Source: Gigaspora rosea (Eukaryota; Glomeromycota; Glomeromycetes; Diversisporales; Gigasporaceae). From it: a stretch of DNA of 64,000 bases. Of the stretch, positions 11,277-22,414 are shown in pieces. The position numbers and the translations under genes are program-made. Within the stretch, counting starts at the first letter, position 1; each line of letters starts with the position of its first letter. The stretch covers positions 1 to 64,000 of the forward strand of contig QKWP01000649.1 of NCBI GenBank assembly GCA_003550325.1. Direction: 5' to 3'. The notes under the pieces are model-generated. The model made no database searches, was not told the DNA's origin, and worked only from the letters and a program-made list of their open reading frames with translations.

Positions 11277-12174
11277 NNNNNNNNNNNNNNNNNNNNNNNN
11301 NNNNNNNNNNNNNNNNNNNNNNNNNNNNNNNNNNNNNNNNNNNNNNNNNNNNNNNNNNNNNNNNNNNNNNNNNNNNNNNNNNNNNNNNNNNNNNNNNNNN
11401 NNNNNNNNNNNNNNNNNNNNNNNNNNNNNNNNNNNNNNNNNNNNNNNNNNNNNNNNNNNNNNNNNNNNNNNNNNNNNNNNNNNNNNNNNNNNNNNNNNNN
11501 NNNNNNNNNNNNNNNNNNNNNNNNNNNNNNNNNNNNNNNNNNNNNNNNNNNNNNNNNNNNNNNNNNNNNNNNNNNNNNNNNNNNNNNNNNNNNNNNNNNN
11601 NNNNNNNNNNNNNNNNNNNNNNNNNNNNNNNNNNNNNNNNNNNNNNNNNNNNNNNNNNNNNNNNNNNNNNNNNNNNNNNNNNNNNNNNNNNNNNNNNNNN
11701 NNNNNNNNNNNNNNNNNNNNNNNNNNNNNNNNNNNNNNNNNNNNNNNNNNNNNNNNNNNNNNNNNNNNNNNNNNNNNNNNNNNNNNNNNNNNNNNNNNNN
11801 NNNNNNNNNNNNNNNNNNNNNNNNNNNNNNNNNNNNNNNNNNNNNNNNNNNNNNNNNNNNNNNNNNNNNNNNNNNNNNNNNNNNNNNNNNNNNNNNNNNN
11901 NNNNNNNNNNNNNNNNNNNNNNNNNNNNNNNNNNNNNNNNNNNNNNNNNNNNNNNNNNNNNNNNNNNNNNNNNNNNNNNNNNNNNNNNNNNNNNNNNNNN
12001 NNNNNNNNNNNNNNNNNNNNNNNNNNNNNNNNNNNNNNNNNNNNNNNNNNNNNNNNNNNNNNNNNNNNNNNNNNNNNNNNNNNNNNNNNNNNNNNNNNNN
12101 NNNNNNNNNNNNNNNNNNNNNNNNNNNNNNNNNNNNNNNNNNNNNNNNNNNNNNNNNNNNNNNNNNNNNNNNNN
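11277..12174. other. Assembly gap (898 N)
   Basis: Unresolved bases. The flanks 10991-11276 and 12175-12289 are AT-rich noncoding DNA. The following sequence is a tandem array, so the gap may be repeat collapse. Confidence 0.99.
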
Positions 12175-12289
12175 AAGAACAATTGCTTTACTAATTATGA
12201 AATTGCATATATTAAAATTTTATGAAATTAATAATGTGAATTTGACACTGAACATATGCACTTTAACTCAATTGTGAATCAAAATTTGA

Positions 12290-12595
12290 TAGAACGAACG
12301 TAGCACAGTAGATAGTTTCTTTTTTTTTAGAGCGAACGTAGTAAGATTGAAACGGAATGTAACTAGAACGGACGGACGTAGCACGGTAGATAGTTTTTTT
12401 TTTACATATATATGTTAGTTTTTACAGTACTAACGTTCATTCTTATGTTCTTCTTTTTAGAACGGGCGTAGCACGATAGTTAGCTAGAACGGACATAGCA
12501 CGGTCACGGTAAAATATTGGTTTTTTTTTATTAATTAGTTTATTCATTACTACCGTTATTACGTTCTTTTCTTTAGAACGAACGTAGTACAATTG
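12290..12595. repeat. Tandem array, GAACGGACGTAGCACGGTAG unit, left part
   Basis: Units of about 100 bp: AGAACGGACGTAGCACGGTA, GATAGTTTTTTTTT, TTACAGTACTAACGTTC, TTATGTTCTTTTCTTT. The same array in the same orientation continues at 21148-21575, so the 8.55 kb element between them was inserted into it. Confidence 0.75.
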
Positions 12596-12639
12596 TACGG
12601 TGTTCTATTTGAGCCAAATGTGCAATTTTTTTAAAAATT

Positions 12640-13872
12640 TAAATTTTCAAAATTTTAAAAATGCAAATTTAAAAACTTGAAAATATAAAATTTGAAAATT
12701 TGAAAATTTGAAAACTTGAAAATTTGAAAATAAAAAAATTTAAAATTTGAAAATTGAAAATTTTGAAATTGAAAAATTTGAAAATTGAAAAATTTGAAAT
12801 TGAATAATTTGAAATTGAAAAATTTAAAAATTGAAAAATTTGAAAATTAGAAAGTTTAAAATTTGAAAATTTGAAATTATACAAATCACGTGACTTTAAA
12901 GTAGGATGAATGTGGATAATTTATCATATAATTTTAGTGGTACAATAAGATTTATATAGAAAATAAAAATGTGCTACAAATAAAACTTTTTATAATTGTT
13001 ATTAATTTAGCCAAAAATTTTATAATATGTAGCACAAAAAACTCTTTTTATAATAGTAAATTTTTAATAAATATAGTATTTGAAAAAATTATACTTCTAT
13101 ATGTCGTAAAGTTTTCCTAATTTGGCTCAAATTTTTCTAAGTTACACAAAAATGATTAATTCTAATTAGTTGAATCTATGTTGTTTACAATCGTGATTGG
13201 TCGATCACCTGATTTCATATAATCACACGCGATTACTATTAAAAATGATCTACGTTCACTCTACCCTTAAATTTTGTACAAATTAATATAAATTAGATTA
13301 TATTTGTATAATGTGACACAAATTATAATTTTAAGTATAAATTTGTATAATGTTATACAAACAATATAAAAGTTATAGAATATGTTTTATAAATTTGTGT
13401 AACATTATACAAGTAATATAAAATGTATTAATTTAAAATTTAAAATTAAAAATATAAAAATTTGAAAATTTAAAAATTTGAAATTTGAAAATTTTGAAAA
13501 TTGAAAAATTTAAAAATTAAAAAATTTAAAAATTGAATTGAAAAATTTAAAAATTGAAAAATTAGAAAATTAAAAATTTGAAAGCTGAAAAATTTGAAAT
13601 TTGAAAATTTTGAAAATTGAGAATTTTAAAAATTGAAAAATTTAAAATTGAAAAATTTGAAATTAAAAACTTTGAAAATTAAAAATTTGAAAATTAAAAA
13701 ATTTAAAATTTGAAAATTTAAAAATTTAAAAATTTGAAAATTGAAAAATTTGAAATTGAAAAATTTAAAAATTGAAAAATTAAAAAATAAGAAAATTTAA
13801 ATTTAAAAATTTGAAAATTGAAAAATTTGAAAAATTTAAAAATTAAAAAATTTAAAAATTGAAAAATTTGAA
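12640..13872. repeat. AAATTTGAAAATT array with embedded 356 bp element (12902-13257)
   Basis: Low-complexity units of AAAATTTGAAAATTG fill 12640-12880 and 13430-13872. Between them, 12902-13257 has inverted ends TAGGATGAATGTGGAT / TAGAGTGAACGTAGAT and a CGTGATTGGTCGATCACCTG block. It interrupts the GTGACTTTAAATTTTGTAC module that is continuous in sister copies at 14370 and 15947. No clear 9 bp duplication. Confidence 0.55.
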
Positions 13873-14217
13873 GAAAAAATGTGTTTGTCGCCGGAGGTGG
13901 CAGTTACCGGAGCATGATCGACCAATTAGATTGTGTAATGCTCGATCAAAACAAAAACAAAGTGTTGAAACTTACTATTGTTAGGGTCAGGGTTAAAGCC
14001 ATAGTTAGGGTTCGTGTATAGCTTTGTATATAGTAAAATTTTGCAAGGAATTTTTTTTTGCATAAAAAAAAGTAGTTTCATAGACAAAATTTAAAGTTAG
14101 AAGTGATTTTTTAAAAAAATCAAAGTTTTTGCATTTTCACGCTACACATGATCCTTTGATCTAATTGGTCGATCACACTCCAGTGACTGTAACTGCTGGC
14201 GACAAATAGATTCACTC
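13873..14217. mobile_element. CCCTAA-core MITE, 345 bp
   Basis: Ends GAAAAAATGTGTTTGTCGCC and inverted GAGTGAATCTATTTGTCGCC are flanked by AAATTTGAA (9 bp, but within a low-complexity array). Both arms carry GATCGACCAATTAGAT. The interior has TTAGGGTCAGGGTTAAAGCC and TTAGGGTTCG, then the core in inverted orientation (GTAAAATTTTGCAAGGAA...GTAGTTTCATAGACAAAATTT). Confidence 0.7.
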
Positions 14218-14556
14218 AAATTTGAAAATTGAAAAATTGAAAATTGAAAATTTGAAAATTGAAAAATTTAAAAATTGAAAAATTTGAAAATTGAAAATTT
14301 AAAATTTGAAATTTAAAATTTGAAAATTTGAAAATTTAAATTTTGAAAATTTGAAATTATACAAATCATGTGACTTTAAATTTTGTACAAGTTAATATAA
14401 ATTAGATTATATTTGTATAATGTTATACAAATTATTATTTTAAGTATAAATTTGTATAATGTTATACAAATAATATAAAAGTTATAAAATATGTTTTATA
14501 AATTTGTATAACATTACACAAGTAATATAAAATTGTATAATTTAAAATTTAAAATA

Positions 14557-14893
14557 GAATTTTTGATTTTTTCGTATATGCGATACACCGCACCCTATAA
14601 GATCTGGTGTAATGTGAAATCAAAACAATAAATTAATTCGTTAGTTTAGGGTTAGGGTGAGGTGAGGGATAGGGTTAGGGTGGGGCGATTTAGTAAAGAA
14701 ATGCTAACCCAAAATTTTGAGAGAAATTTTTTTTGTTAGTGCGTGAGAGATAATTTCATAGGCAAAATTTTGTGCTATAGAAGATTTTTGAAAAAAATCG
14801 TAATCGCTTCGATTCACATTACACCTGATCCTGCATTCTAATTGGTTGATCAAGGGTGGTAGTACATCGCCATGGTAGTAAATTATAAAACCC
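14557..14893. mobile_element. CCCTAA-core MITE, 337 bp
   Basis: Inverted ends include GCGATACACCGCACCCT / GCGATGTACTACCACCCT. Flanks TTTAAAATA / TTTAAAAAA match 8 of 9. Interior: GATCTGGTGTAATGTGAAAT, TTTAGGGTTAGGGTGAGGTG and AGGGTTAGGGTGGGGCG, inverted core (GTTAGTGCGTGAGAGATAAT), CACATTACACCTGATCCTG, TCTAATTGGTTGATCA. Confidence 0.65.
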
Positions 14894-15565
14894 TTTAAAA
14901 AATTTAAATTTAAAAATTAAAAATTTGAAAATTTAAAAATTTGAAAGTTAATAAATTTGAAAATTGAAAAATTTGAAAATTGAAAAATTTAAAAATTAAA
15001 AAATTTTAAAATTAAATTGAAAATTTAAAAATTGAAAAATTAGAAAATTAAAAATTTGGAAGCTGAAAAATTTGAAAATTGAAAAATTTGAAAATTAAAA
15101 AATTTGAAAAATTTTTAAAATTGAAAATTTTGAAAACTGAAAATTTAAAAATTGAAAATTTTGAAATTAAAAAATTTGAAAATTAAAAAATTTGAAAATT
15201 AAAAATTTAAAATTTAAAATTTGAAAATTTAAAAATTTGAAAATTGAAAAATTTGAAAATTAAAAAATTGAAATTGAAAAATTTAAAAATTAAAAAATTA
15301 AAAAATTGGAAATTTAAAATTTAAAAATTTGAAAATTGAAAATTTTGAAATTAAAAATTGAAAAATTTGAAAATTAAAAAATTGAAATTGAAAAATTTAA
15401 AAATTAAAAAATTAAAAAATTGGAAATTTAACATTTAAAAATTTAAAATTTTGAAATTAAAAATTTAAAAATTGAAAAATTTGAAAATTGAAAAATTTGA
15501 AATTAAAAAAATTTAAAATTTGAAAATTTGAAAATTCAAATTTTGAAAATTTGAAATTATACAAA

Positions 15566-15930
15566 CAAGTTTACTAAAATGCGCCTATAGTGTTGAACAC
15601 CATGTTACACAATATATTAGAATAGCCAATCAAAATTTAAGATCAGGTGTAACATAAAATTTCATTTTTTTTGTTTATTTTTTAAAAAAACATTCATATC
15701 TCTAAAGTTTGTTTATGAAACTACCTTTGGGGCTCTAATAAAAAAAATTCCTTGCTAAATTTTGGTATAAACTATGCTCTCCTGCCCCATCCCAGGTCTT
15801 ACCCTAACCCTAAAGTAATTAAAATTTATTTTTGTTTTATAAAACTTTATTTTTTTGTTTTTGTTACACAGATTTGAAATCTAATTTACCCTATGGTGTT
15901 CAACACTATAGGCGCATTTTAAAACATTTG
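15566..15930. mobile_element. CCCTAA-core MITE with perfect 28 bp inner inverted repeat, 365 bp
   Basis: ATGCGCCTATAGTGTTGAAC lies within an exact 28 bp inverted repeat (15576-15603 and 15893-15920). With the outer CAAGTTTACT / CAAATGTTTT it gives 365 bp flanked by TTATACAAA on both sides, a clean 9 bp duplication. The sister module at 14352 shows the empty site, TTATACAAATCATGTGAC. Interior: AGCCAATCAAAATTTAAGAT, CAGGTGTAACATAAAATTTC, core GGGGCTCTAATAAAAAAAAT-TCCTTGCTAAATTTTGGTAT, CTTACCCTAACCCTAAAG. Confidence 0.85.
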
Positions 15931-16059
15931 TTATACAAATCATATGACTTTAAATTTTGTACAAGTTAATATAAATTAGATTATATTTGTATAATGTTAT
16001 ACAAATTATTATTTTAAGTATAAATTTGTATAATGTTACACAAATAATATAAAATTGTA

Positions 16060-16392
16060 TAATTTAAAAAATTTAAATTTAAAAATTGAAAATTTGAAAA
16101 TTTAAAAATTTGAAACTTGAAAAATTTGAAAATTGAAAAATTTAAAAATTAAAAAATTTAAAAAATTTAAAAATTGAAAAATTAGAAAATTAAAAATTTG
16201 AAATTAAAAAATTTGAAAATTTTTAAAATTGAAACATTTGAAATTAAAAAATTTGTTTAAATTTTTAATTTTGAAATTTTTTTAATTTTCAATTTTTAAA
16301 ATTTTTAATTTTCAATTTAAAATTTTAATTTATATTACTTGCGTAATGTTATACAAATTTATAATTTTTAAAATTTTTAAATTTTTTAATTT
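16060..16392. repeat. Low-complexity centre of the palindrome
   Basis: The AAAATTTGAAATT text changes to AATTTTTAATTTTCAAT near 16255, the symmetry axis of the 8.55 kb element. A TTACTTGCGTAATGTTATAC module follows on the inverted side. Confidence 0.6.
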
Positions 16393-16743
16393 GAATTAAT
16401 TTTGTTATACCCGTAGGGTACATTAAATTTTTTTGTACCCAATCATATGATATTACATACAAAATCAACATTGTTTATATTAGGTTAGGGTTAGGGTGAG
16501 AACTATATTAAGGTTAGGGTTTAGGTTATTGTATAATAAAATCGCTCAAGGAAAACTTTTAATTAATGTACAGATGGTAGTTTAGTATGTAGTTTCTTGT
16601 GAAATAAGCGATTTTTTGTCAAAACAAATGTTTGTTTTGAATTTTTCTGATCGTGTAATATTACACCTGATCTTGAATTTTGGTGGTGATCTATGGTCAC
16701 ATGATGCGGGTATATGTACCTTTGGGTACATATATATAATTCC
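16393..16743. mobile_element. CCCTAA-core MITE with GTACCC motifs, 351 bp
   Basis: Ends GAATTAATTTTGTTATACCC / GGAATTATATATATGTACCC are flanked by TTTTAATTT (9 bp, AT-only). Inverted core: AATAAAATCGCTCAAGGAAA, GTAGTTTCTTGTGAAATAAG. TTAGGTTAGGGTTAGGGTGAG lies at about 16483-16500. GTGTAATATTACACCTGATC precedes the right end. Confidence 0.7.
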
Positions 16744-16754
16744 TTTTAATTTAT

Positions 16755-16979
16755 GTCACGGCTGATGCTGAAGTTGGCTGATGCTGAAGCTCAAGGGTCT
16801 CGATTGGAAACTACAAGCCCTGCTAAAATCCATATATACTCTATAAATATAAAATCTACACCCAAAGCCTACCCTAACCCAATAAGACAAAAGCGAAAAA
16901 ACATCCAAAAAAAATTTTAAATTTTATATCAAAATAGGTCAAAGCTTCAGCATTAGCCAACTTCAGCATCAGCCGTGCC
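16755..16979. mobile_element. MITE with GGCTGATGCTGAAG ends, 225 bp
   Basis: Inverted ends CACGGCTGATGCTGAAGTTG and its complement at 16944-16977, each holding a direct repeat of GGCTGATGCTGAA. AATTTAT flanks both sides (7 bp). Interior contains AAAGCCTACCCTAACCCAAT. It is inserted right at the downstream duplication of the preceding element. The 42632-43150 element shares the GCTGATGCTGA ends. Confidence 0.75.
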
Positions 16980-17159
16980 AATTTATATTACTTGTGTAAC
17001 ATTACACTAATTTATAATTTTTAAAATTTTTAATTTATATTACTATATAACATTACACAAATTTATAATTTTTAAAATTTTTAATTTATATTACTTGTGT
17101 ACGTTATACAAATTTATAGAACTTATATATTATTTGTATAACATTATTTTATTATAATT

Positions 17160-17429
17160 TGATTTGTATAATTTTAAAATTTTTCAATTTTCGAATTTTT
17201 CAATTTTTAAATTTTTTAAATTTTAAATTTTTAAATTTTTAATTTTTTAAATTTTTAATTTTTAAAATTTTAATTTTTAAATTTTTTTTATTTTTAGTTT
17301 TGAAATTTTTAATGTTTTAAATTTTTTAATTTTTAAAATTTTTATTTTTAAATTTTAAATTTTTTTATTTTTAATTTTGAAATTTTTAATTTTTTAAAAT
17401 TTTTAATTTTTAAAATTTTAATTTTTAAA
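17160..17429. repeat. T-rich AATTTTTAATTTTTAAA array
   Basis: Complementary-strand counterpart of the A-rich arrays further left. Pure low complexity. Confidence 0.7.
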
Positions 17430-17762
17430 GGATAAGTTTAATGCTTACCAGTGGTGAATTTCACCAATCCAATTAAAATTAAGGATCAGGTGTAACATGC
17501 AAAATGATTTTGTGTAACAAAAATAAGAATTTTTTAAAAAATCGTTTCTAGCTAAAAATTTTGTCTATGAAACTACTTTTTTTTATGCAAAAAAAAATTT
17601 CTTGTAAAATTTTGGTATAAACTATACCCCCTGCTCTATTCCAGTTCTTACCCTTACTCTAATATTAAAAAGATTTGATTTTTATTTGTTTTGTTACATA
17701 TAATTATGTATAGATAAATAATCACTAGTGAATTTCACCACTGGTGAATGCTAAATTAATTC
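17430..17762. mobile_element. CCCTAA-core MITE with CACTGGTGAA ends, 333 bp
   Basis: Inverted ends GGATAAGTTTAATGCTTACC / GAATTAATTTAGCATTCACC, both continuing AGTGGTGAA. Flanks ATTTTTAAA (9 bp, AT-only). Interior: CACCAATCCAATTAAAATTA, GGATCAGGTGTAACATGC, core with CTATGAAACTACTTTTTTTT-ATGC...TTTCTTGTAAAATTTTGGTA, CTTACCCTTACTCTAA (degenerate CCCTAA). Confidence 0.75.
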
Positions 17763-17896
17763 ATTTTTAAATTTTTTTTAATTTTTAATTTTTAAAATTT
17801 TTAATTTTGATTTAAAATTTATATTACTTGTACTGTATAATATTATACAAATTTATAAAGCATATTTATCATTTGTATAACATTATCTGTTATACT

Positions 17897-20086
17897 TAAC
17901 ATATGCGCCGATCTGCGGAATTAGACCTTAATGATCTGCAAATAATCACATGATGATTGGACGAAATTTAAAAAAATCTGCGTCAAACATATTTTCCCAC
18001 CTAAAAAAAACAATAAAACATATATCAACCCATTTCTCCTACCCTAAACCCATTTCTTATTTTCAAGAAGTAATAAGAATTAAATTAGTAATGAGCAAGT
18101 ATAAAAAATATTTATGTTTTACTGTGATTGCATAAAAGAAATTTACGCATTATTAATTATAAGTTTTTTTTTTGAGGGCTTATACTATCGAAGTAAAAGA
18201 ATAAACATTTATTATATTTAGCTAAGTTAGAAATGACTTTTGTATTATTATTCTAAAAAATAAAAATTACATATTATACAATATTCTAATTTTATTTATT
18301 TTTGCATTTCTTAGTTGTAAAAGAAGAGTTTAATAAATAGAAGGAGATTCTTAACTGTTAAGCAGAATTCCTCACAATATAATTTGCTAGTGATCTCATT
18401 AATTAGGAGGTTAATGGTCTGGTTTAGTATAGTCTAATTAGGTCAGACCCGGTTTGGTCTTAAAACAAAGTACTGGCCAATTTTTTTAAAGTTTAAATCG
18501 GTCTTTGGTCAATTGATCTGAGACTAAACCACATAATATCAGTATAATATCTCTATCAATAGTTGATAATTACCTGTTATTGTATATAGCTAATTAATAC
18601 AAATAAAAGAAAAATTTGAACATTAATTTTGGTTAGAATGTACAAAAAGATAGCCAACTTGATATCCCGAATTTTTTAAATTAAACCTAATATACAGTAC
18701 TTAATATGAAATATTTCTGGTTAAACCGACATCTGGATATATCAAAAAATTTCTTTTTTGATATAACCAGTTATGTGTATTTTCAGTATTTTATATAGAA
18801 TCAATAAATACTGCCCATTAAGTTCTTCGATTTATTGTACTGTATAATCGAGCATTTTTACAATAAATATAATACTTGTGAAATCACAATATTATTCACA
18901 CTATTAATTTTCAGTTACTAAAAATTCTAAGAAGATACTTTAGAACGCTTTATTTAATTTAATAAATTACAATTTAATTTACATAATTAATAAAAGTCAC
19001 TACCATATTAAAGTAAGTAAATAGCACTGTAAATCACCATATACAAAACCCTCCATAATAGCAGAATTATACCCGGATGCAAATCATAGGATCTATATTA
19101 ATCAAATATAGGTTTTTTCAAATATCTGAATTGCCTATTATAAATGCAAAACGTGCACACCCTTCAAAGTTTTCTTCTTAATGACATGAACTCTCAGGAC
19201 CCAGGTCTATAATAGGTTTTTTAAAATTGGCAGAATGTAAGAGACCTGGGTCTTGTATATGGTGATTATATTTAGTGATTAAAGCTTATAAAAACCAAAC
19301 AAAGTAAATAAGCTACCATAATGTAAAAGATCTGTGGTATATAAATAAGAAAAAACTAAAATAGAATAAACCCAATTATCAGACTCAAACCCATAAAATT
19401 GGTAAAATGTAACAGACCGGGTCTTGTATTCGGCAGTTTGAGGTAAATAAATATCTTTGATTAATAGTTGTACTTTTATATTCACTACAAAATTAATGCG
19501 TATAGAATAATATTAATAAGACATAATATAATGGTAATATTCATGAACTTGAAATACTAATGAATTACGATCTTTATACTCATTTAACACAAATAAACTA
19601 AATGAATACTATTGAGATTTCACTGAATCTAGTAAGGCCAGACCAATTTAATTTAGTGGTTTACGTTACATCCTTCCACAAAAGAAGGGGGGAAGGGAGA
19701 GAAGAGGAAGTTTATTATAAAAACTTTCAGAAATGATCTGTGATATTATAAAAGTTTTCCGCATATATAGTGAGGGAGGAAGATAGAAGAGAATGGTTAG
19801 TCTAATGCGAATAAAAAATCTATTTGAGTACTACGAAAAAGTTTTTAATAATTGTACTTAAAAAAACATAATTTATATATCTAATATAAATTCGAAATCT
19901 ACCTACTATTTTTTTAACTGTTAAAATTTATATATTAGTTATACGAAAATTTAATTGGTTGTCAAATGATTGACGCATTTAAGATCTATATATTTGTCAA
20001 ATGACTGACGCATTGAAGATCTATATATGTCAAATTTAGGTGCATCAAAAAATTTGAGATGATCTGCAGATCCGCCCATATGAATT
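17897..20086. mobile_element. About 2.2 kb insertion with CATATGCGCCGATCTGC ends
   Basis: CATATGCGCCGATCTGCGGA at the left pairs with CATATGGGCGGATCTGCAGA (inverted) at the right. The uninterrupted target is preserved nearby (TCTGTTATACTTAAATTAATG at about 20141-20161). Inside, 17950-18135 can be read as a 61-residue Lys/Ser-rich frame, which I do not trust as a gene. Also inside: the GGTCTGG cluster at 18418-18530 and an inverted pair TCACCATATACAA (19036) / TTGTATATGGTGA (19253). The rest is AT-rich. The target duplication is at most 2-4 bp. Confidence 0.5.
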
Positions 20087-20215
20087 AATGTTATACAAAT
20101 ATAGTCTAATCTATATATTTACAAATATTTGTATAACATTATCTGTTATACTTAAATTAATGTTATACAAATATAGTCTAATCTATATATTTACAGATTT
20201 AAAGTCACATGATTT

Positions 20216-21120
20216 GTATAATTTAAAGTTTTCAAAATTTAAATTTTCAAATTTTCAAATTTTGAATTTTTAATTTTCAAAATTTTCAATTTTCGAATTT
20301 TTCAATTTTCAAATTTGTAATTTTCAAATTTTTTAATTTCAAATTTTCAATTTTTAAATTTTCTAATTTTTAAACTTTTAATTTTTAATTTTTTAAATTT
20401 CAAATTTTTTAAATTTCTAATTTTTTTAATTCTAATTTTAAATTTTTTTATTTTTTAAATTTTTAAGTTTTCAAATTTCAAAGTTTTCAAATTTCTAAAA
20501 TTTTAATTTTCAAATTTTTCATTTTTCAAATTTTTTAATTTTTAAATTTTAAAAATTAAATTTTAAATTTTTAAAATTTTAAATTTTAAAATTTTCAATT
20601 TTTAAAATTTCAATTTTTAAATTTTTTAATTTTTAATTTTTAATTTTGAAATTTTTAATTTTTAAAATTTTCAATTTTTAAATTTTCAATTTTTAAATTT
20701 TTTAATTTTTAATTTTTTTTAATTAAATTTTTAATTTATATTACTTGTGTAATGTTACACAAATTTATAAAATATATTTATTATTTGTATAACATTATCT
20801 GTTATACTAAATTAATTTGCATAATGTTATACAAATTAATCTAATCTATATACTTTCAAATTTGAAGTCACATGATTTGTATCATTTTAAAATTTTCAAA
20901 TTTTAAAATTTCAAATTTTCAAATTTTCAAATTTTAAATTTTTAATTTTCGAATTTTTCAATAAATTTTTCAAATTTCTAATTTTTCAATTTTCCAATTT
21001 TAAATTTTTTAATTTTCAAATTTTCAAGGTTTCAAATTTCAAAATTTTCAAATTTTATATTTTCAAATTTTTAATTTTTACATTTTTAAAAATTTGAAAA
21101 TTTAAATTTTTTAAAAATTG
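20216..21120. repeat. T-rich low-complexity arrays, right half of giant element
   Basis: AATTTTCAAATTTTTAATTTT text at 20220-20735 and 20885-21110, separated by the TTACTTGTGTAATGTTACAC / GTATAACATTATCTGTTATA module. Mirrors 12640-16250. Confidence 0.7.
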
Positions 21121-21147
21121 CACTTTTGGCCCAAATGGAACACAGTA

Positions 21148-21575
21148 CAATTGGAACATGCTAAAACAGATGTAGCATAGTAGATAGTTTCTTTTTTTTT
21201 AAATTAGTTTGTTACATTACTAACGTTCTTACGTTTTTTTCTTTAGAATGAACGTAGTATGATTAAGACATGCTAGAACGGACATAGCACGGTATATAGT
21301 TTTTTTTTTTTTTTAGTTTATTACAGTACTAACGTTACAGTACTAACGTTCTTATGTTCTTTTCTTTAGAACGGACGTAGCACAGTAGTTAACTAGAAAG
21401 GACATAGCATGGTCACGGTAATTTTTTTTTATATACAGTACTAACGTTCTTACATTCTTTTCTTTAGAACAAACATAGTACAAATAGAAAATGCTAGAAC
21501 GAACATAGCACAGTAGATATATATATATTTTTTTACATATAAATATACAGTACTAACATTTCTTCTTTTTTTTAG
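21148..21575. repeat. Tandem array, GAACGGACGTAGCAC unit, right part
   Basis: Continuation of the array at 12290-12595 in the same orientation (TTACAGTACTAACGTTC, TTCTTTAGAACGGACGTAGC). TACAGTACTAACGT is locally duplicated at 21322-21351. Confidence 0.75.
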
Positions 21576-22405
21576 ATACGTATTACGATTGTTTAGTTAG
21601 TATGGGTCGTAGCAGTAGTATAATAGTTAGTAGTAGTTAGTTAGCATAATAGTTAGTAGTAGATAGTTTAAATCGAGTTTTTTTGTATATTTTTTTTGAT
21701 TTTTTTGTATTTTTTTTAATTTTTTTGTGTTTTTTTTTTATTTTAATTTTTATTTTCTTTTTTTTTAAGTAAAAACGCTATAGCGATAGGTCACCACAAA
21801 ATAACGCCCTTTTGAGAAAATGCGATTATTTGTTGTAAACCTAAATTTTACCTCTTGATTTTTTGTTTATTTTTAAATATCAATTACTGAATAAACAATG
21901 TCATATGATTATGAAACACTAATTGACCAATCTAATTTAATTGAGTCATCAATCTTTGGTTGCAAATCTATTTTTAGAACACAATCGTTAAAAAATTGTT
22001 TTAACGTTCAAAATAAAAAATCACGATAATTTATTATATCAACATAGGTAAAATGTGGATAGAAACCAGCGCTTTAATTTGAACCAAAGTCTCAAAATTG
22101 TTAAGAGGTGTCAAAGGCGGGTTTTCCAGTCCACAACCCAAATAACCAACTAGAATATCCGGATGGTTGCAATAATTAGATTATGTATATATTATTAGAA
22201 TCTAATAGATGTTTAGGAAAAATTATGTTGGATAATTCTATCTATACATAATATCTAGCATCAATGTGTACTAATTTCTCCGCTCCTGGTTTTGTGCAAC
22301 TGTGTTGCGCAGCTACTTATTTATATAACTGATATAAAAAGAATTGCTAAAATTTTTTCATACGTATTATCAGTAAACTTTTTTAATAAAAATATTAAAA
22401 AATGA
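21576..22405. other. AT-rich spacer, short palindrome only
   Basis: Contains TAGTAGTTAGTTAGCATAAT repeats (21600-21670), a T-run region, and ACGCTATAGCGATAGG plus AAAATAACGCCC at 21776-21810. No gene. Confidence 0.45.
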
Positions 22406-22414
22406 TTAATTAAT

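Larger units (their letters stand above)
12596..21147. mobile_element. Giant palindromic element, about 8.55 kb
   Basis: Terminal inverted repeats of roughly 80 bp: left TACGGTGTTCTATTTGAGCC, right (inverted) TACTGTGTTCCATTTGGGCC, both continuing into GTGCAATTTTT. They are flanked by CAATTG on both sides. The left half is A-rich arrays (AAATTTGAAAATTGAAAAATT), the right half mostly their complement, with the switch near 16255. A module ACAAATCA(C/T)GTGACTTTAAA...GTATAATGTTATACAAA occurs at 13268, 14365 and 15945, and inverted near 16980, 17820, 20090 and 20740. No protein-coding potential apart from low-complexity frames. Six or more smaller elements sit inside. CAATTG is itself a palindrome, so the 6 bp duplication is weak evidence. 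Confidence 0.65.

Noticed and set aside
11240..12277. Three long open frames across the gap
   Set aside because: They consist almost wholly of unknown residues from the N run.
12669..12884. 71-residue minus-strand frame rich in Asn-Phe-Lys-Phe-Ser
   Set aside because: Translation of the AAATTTGAAAATT low-complexity array; no protein signature.
12640..21120. CRISPR array
   Set aside because: Repeats are low-complexity without unique spacers, and the genome is eukaryotic.
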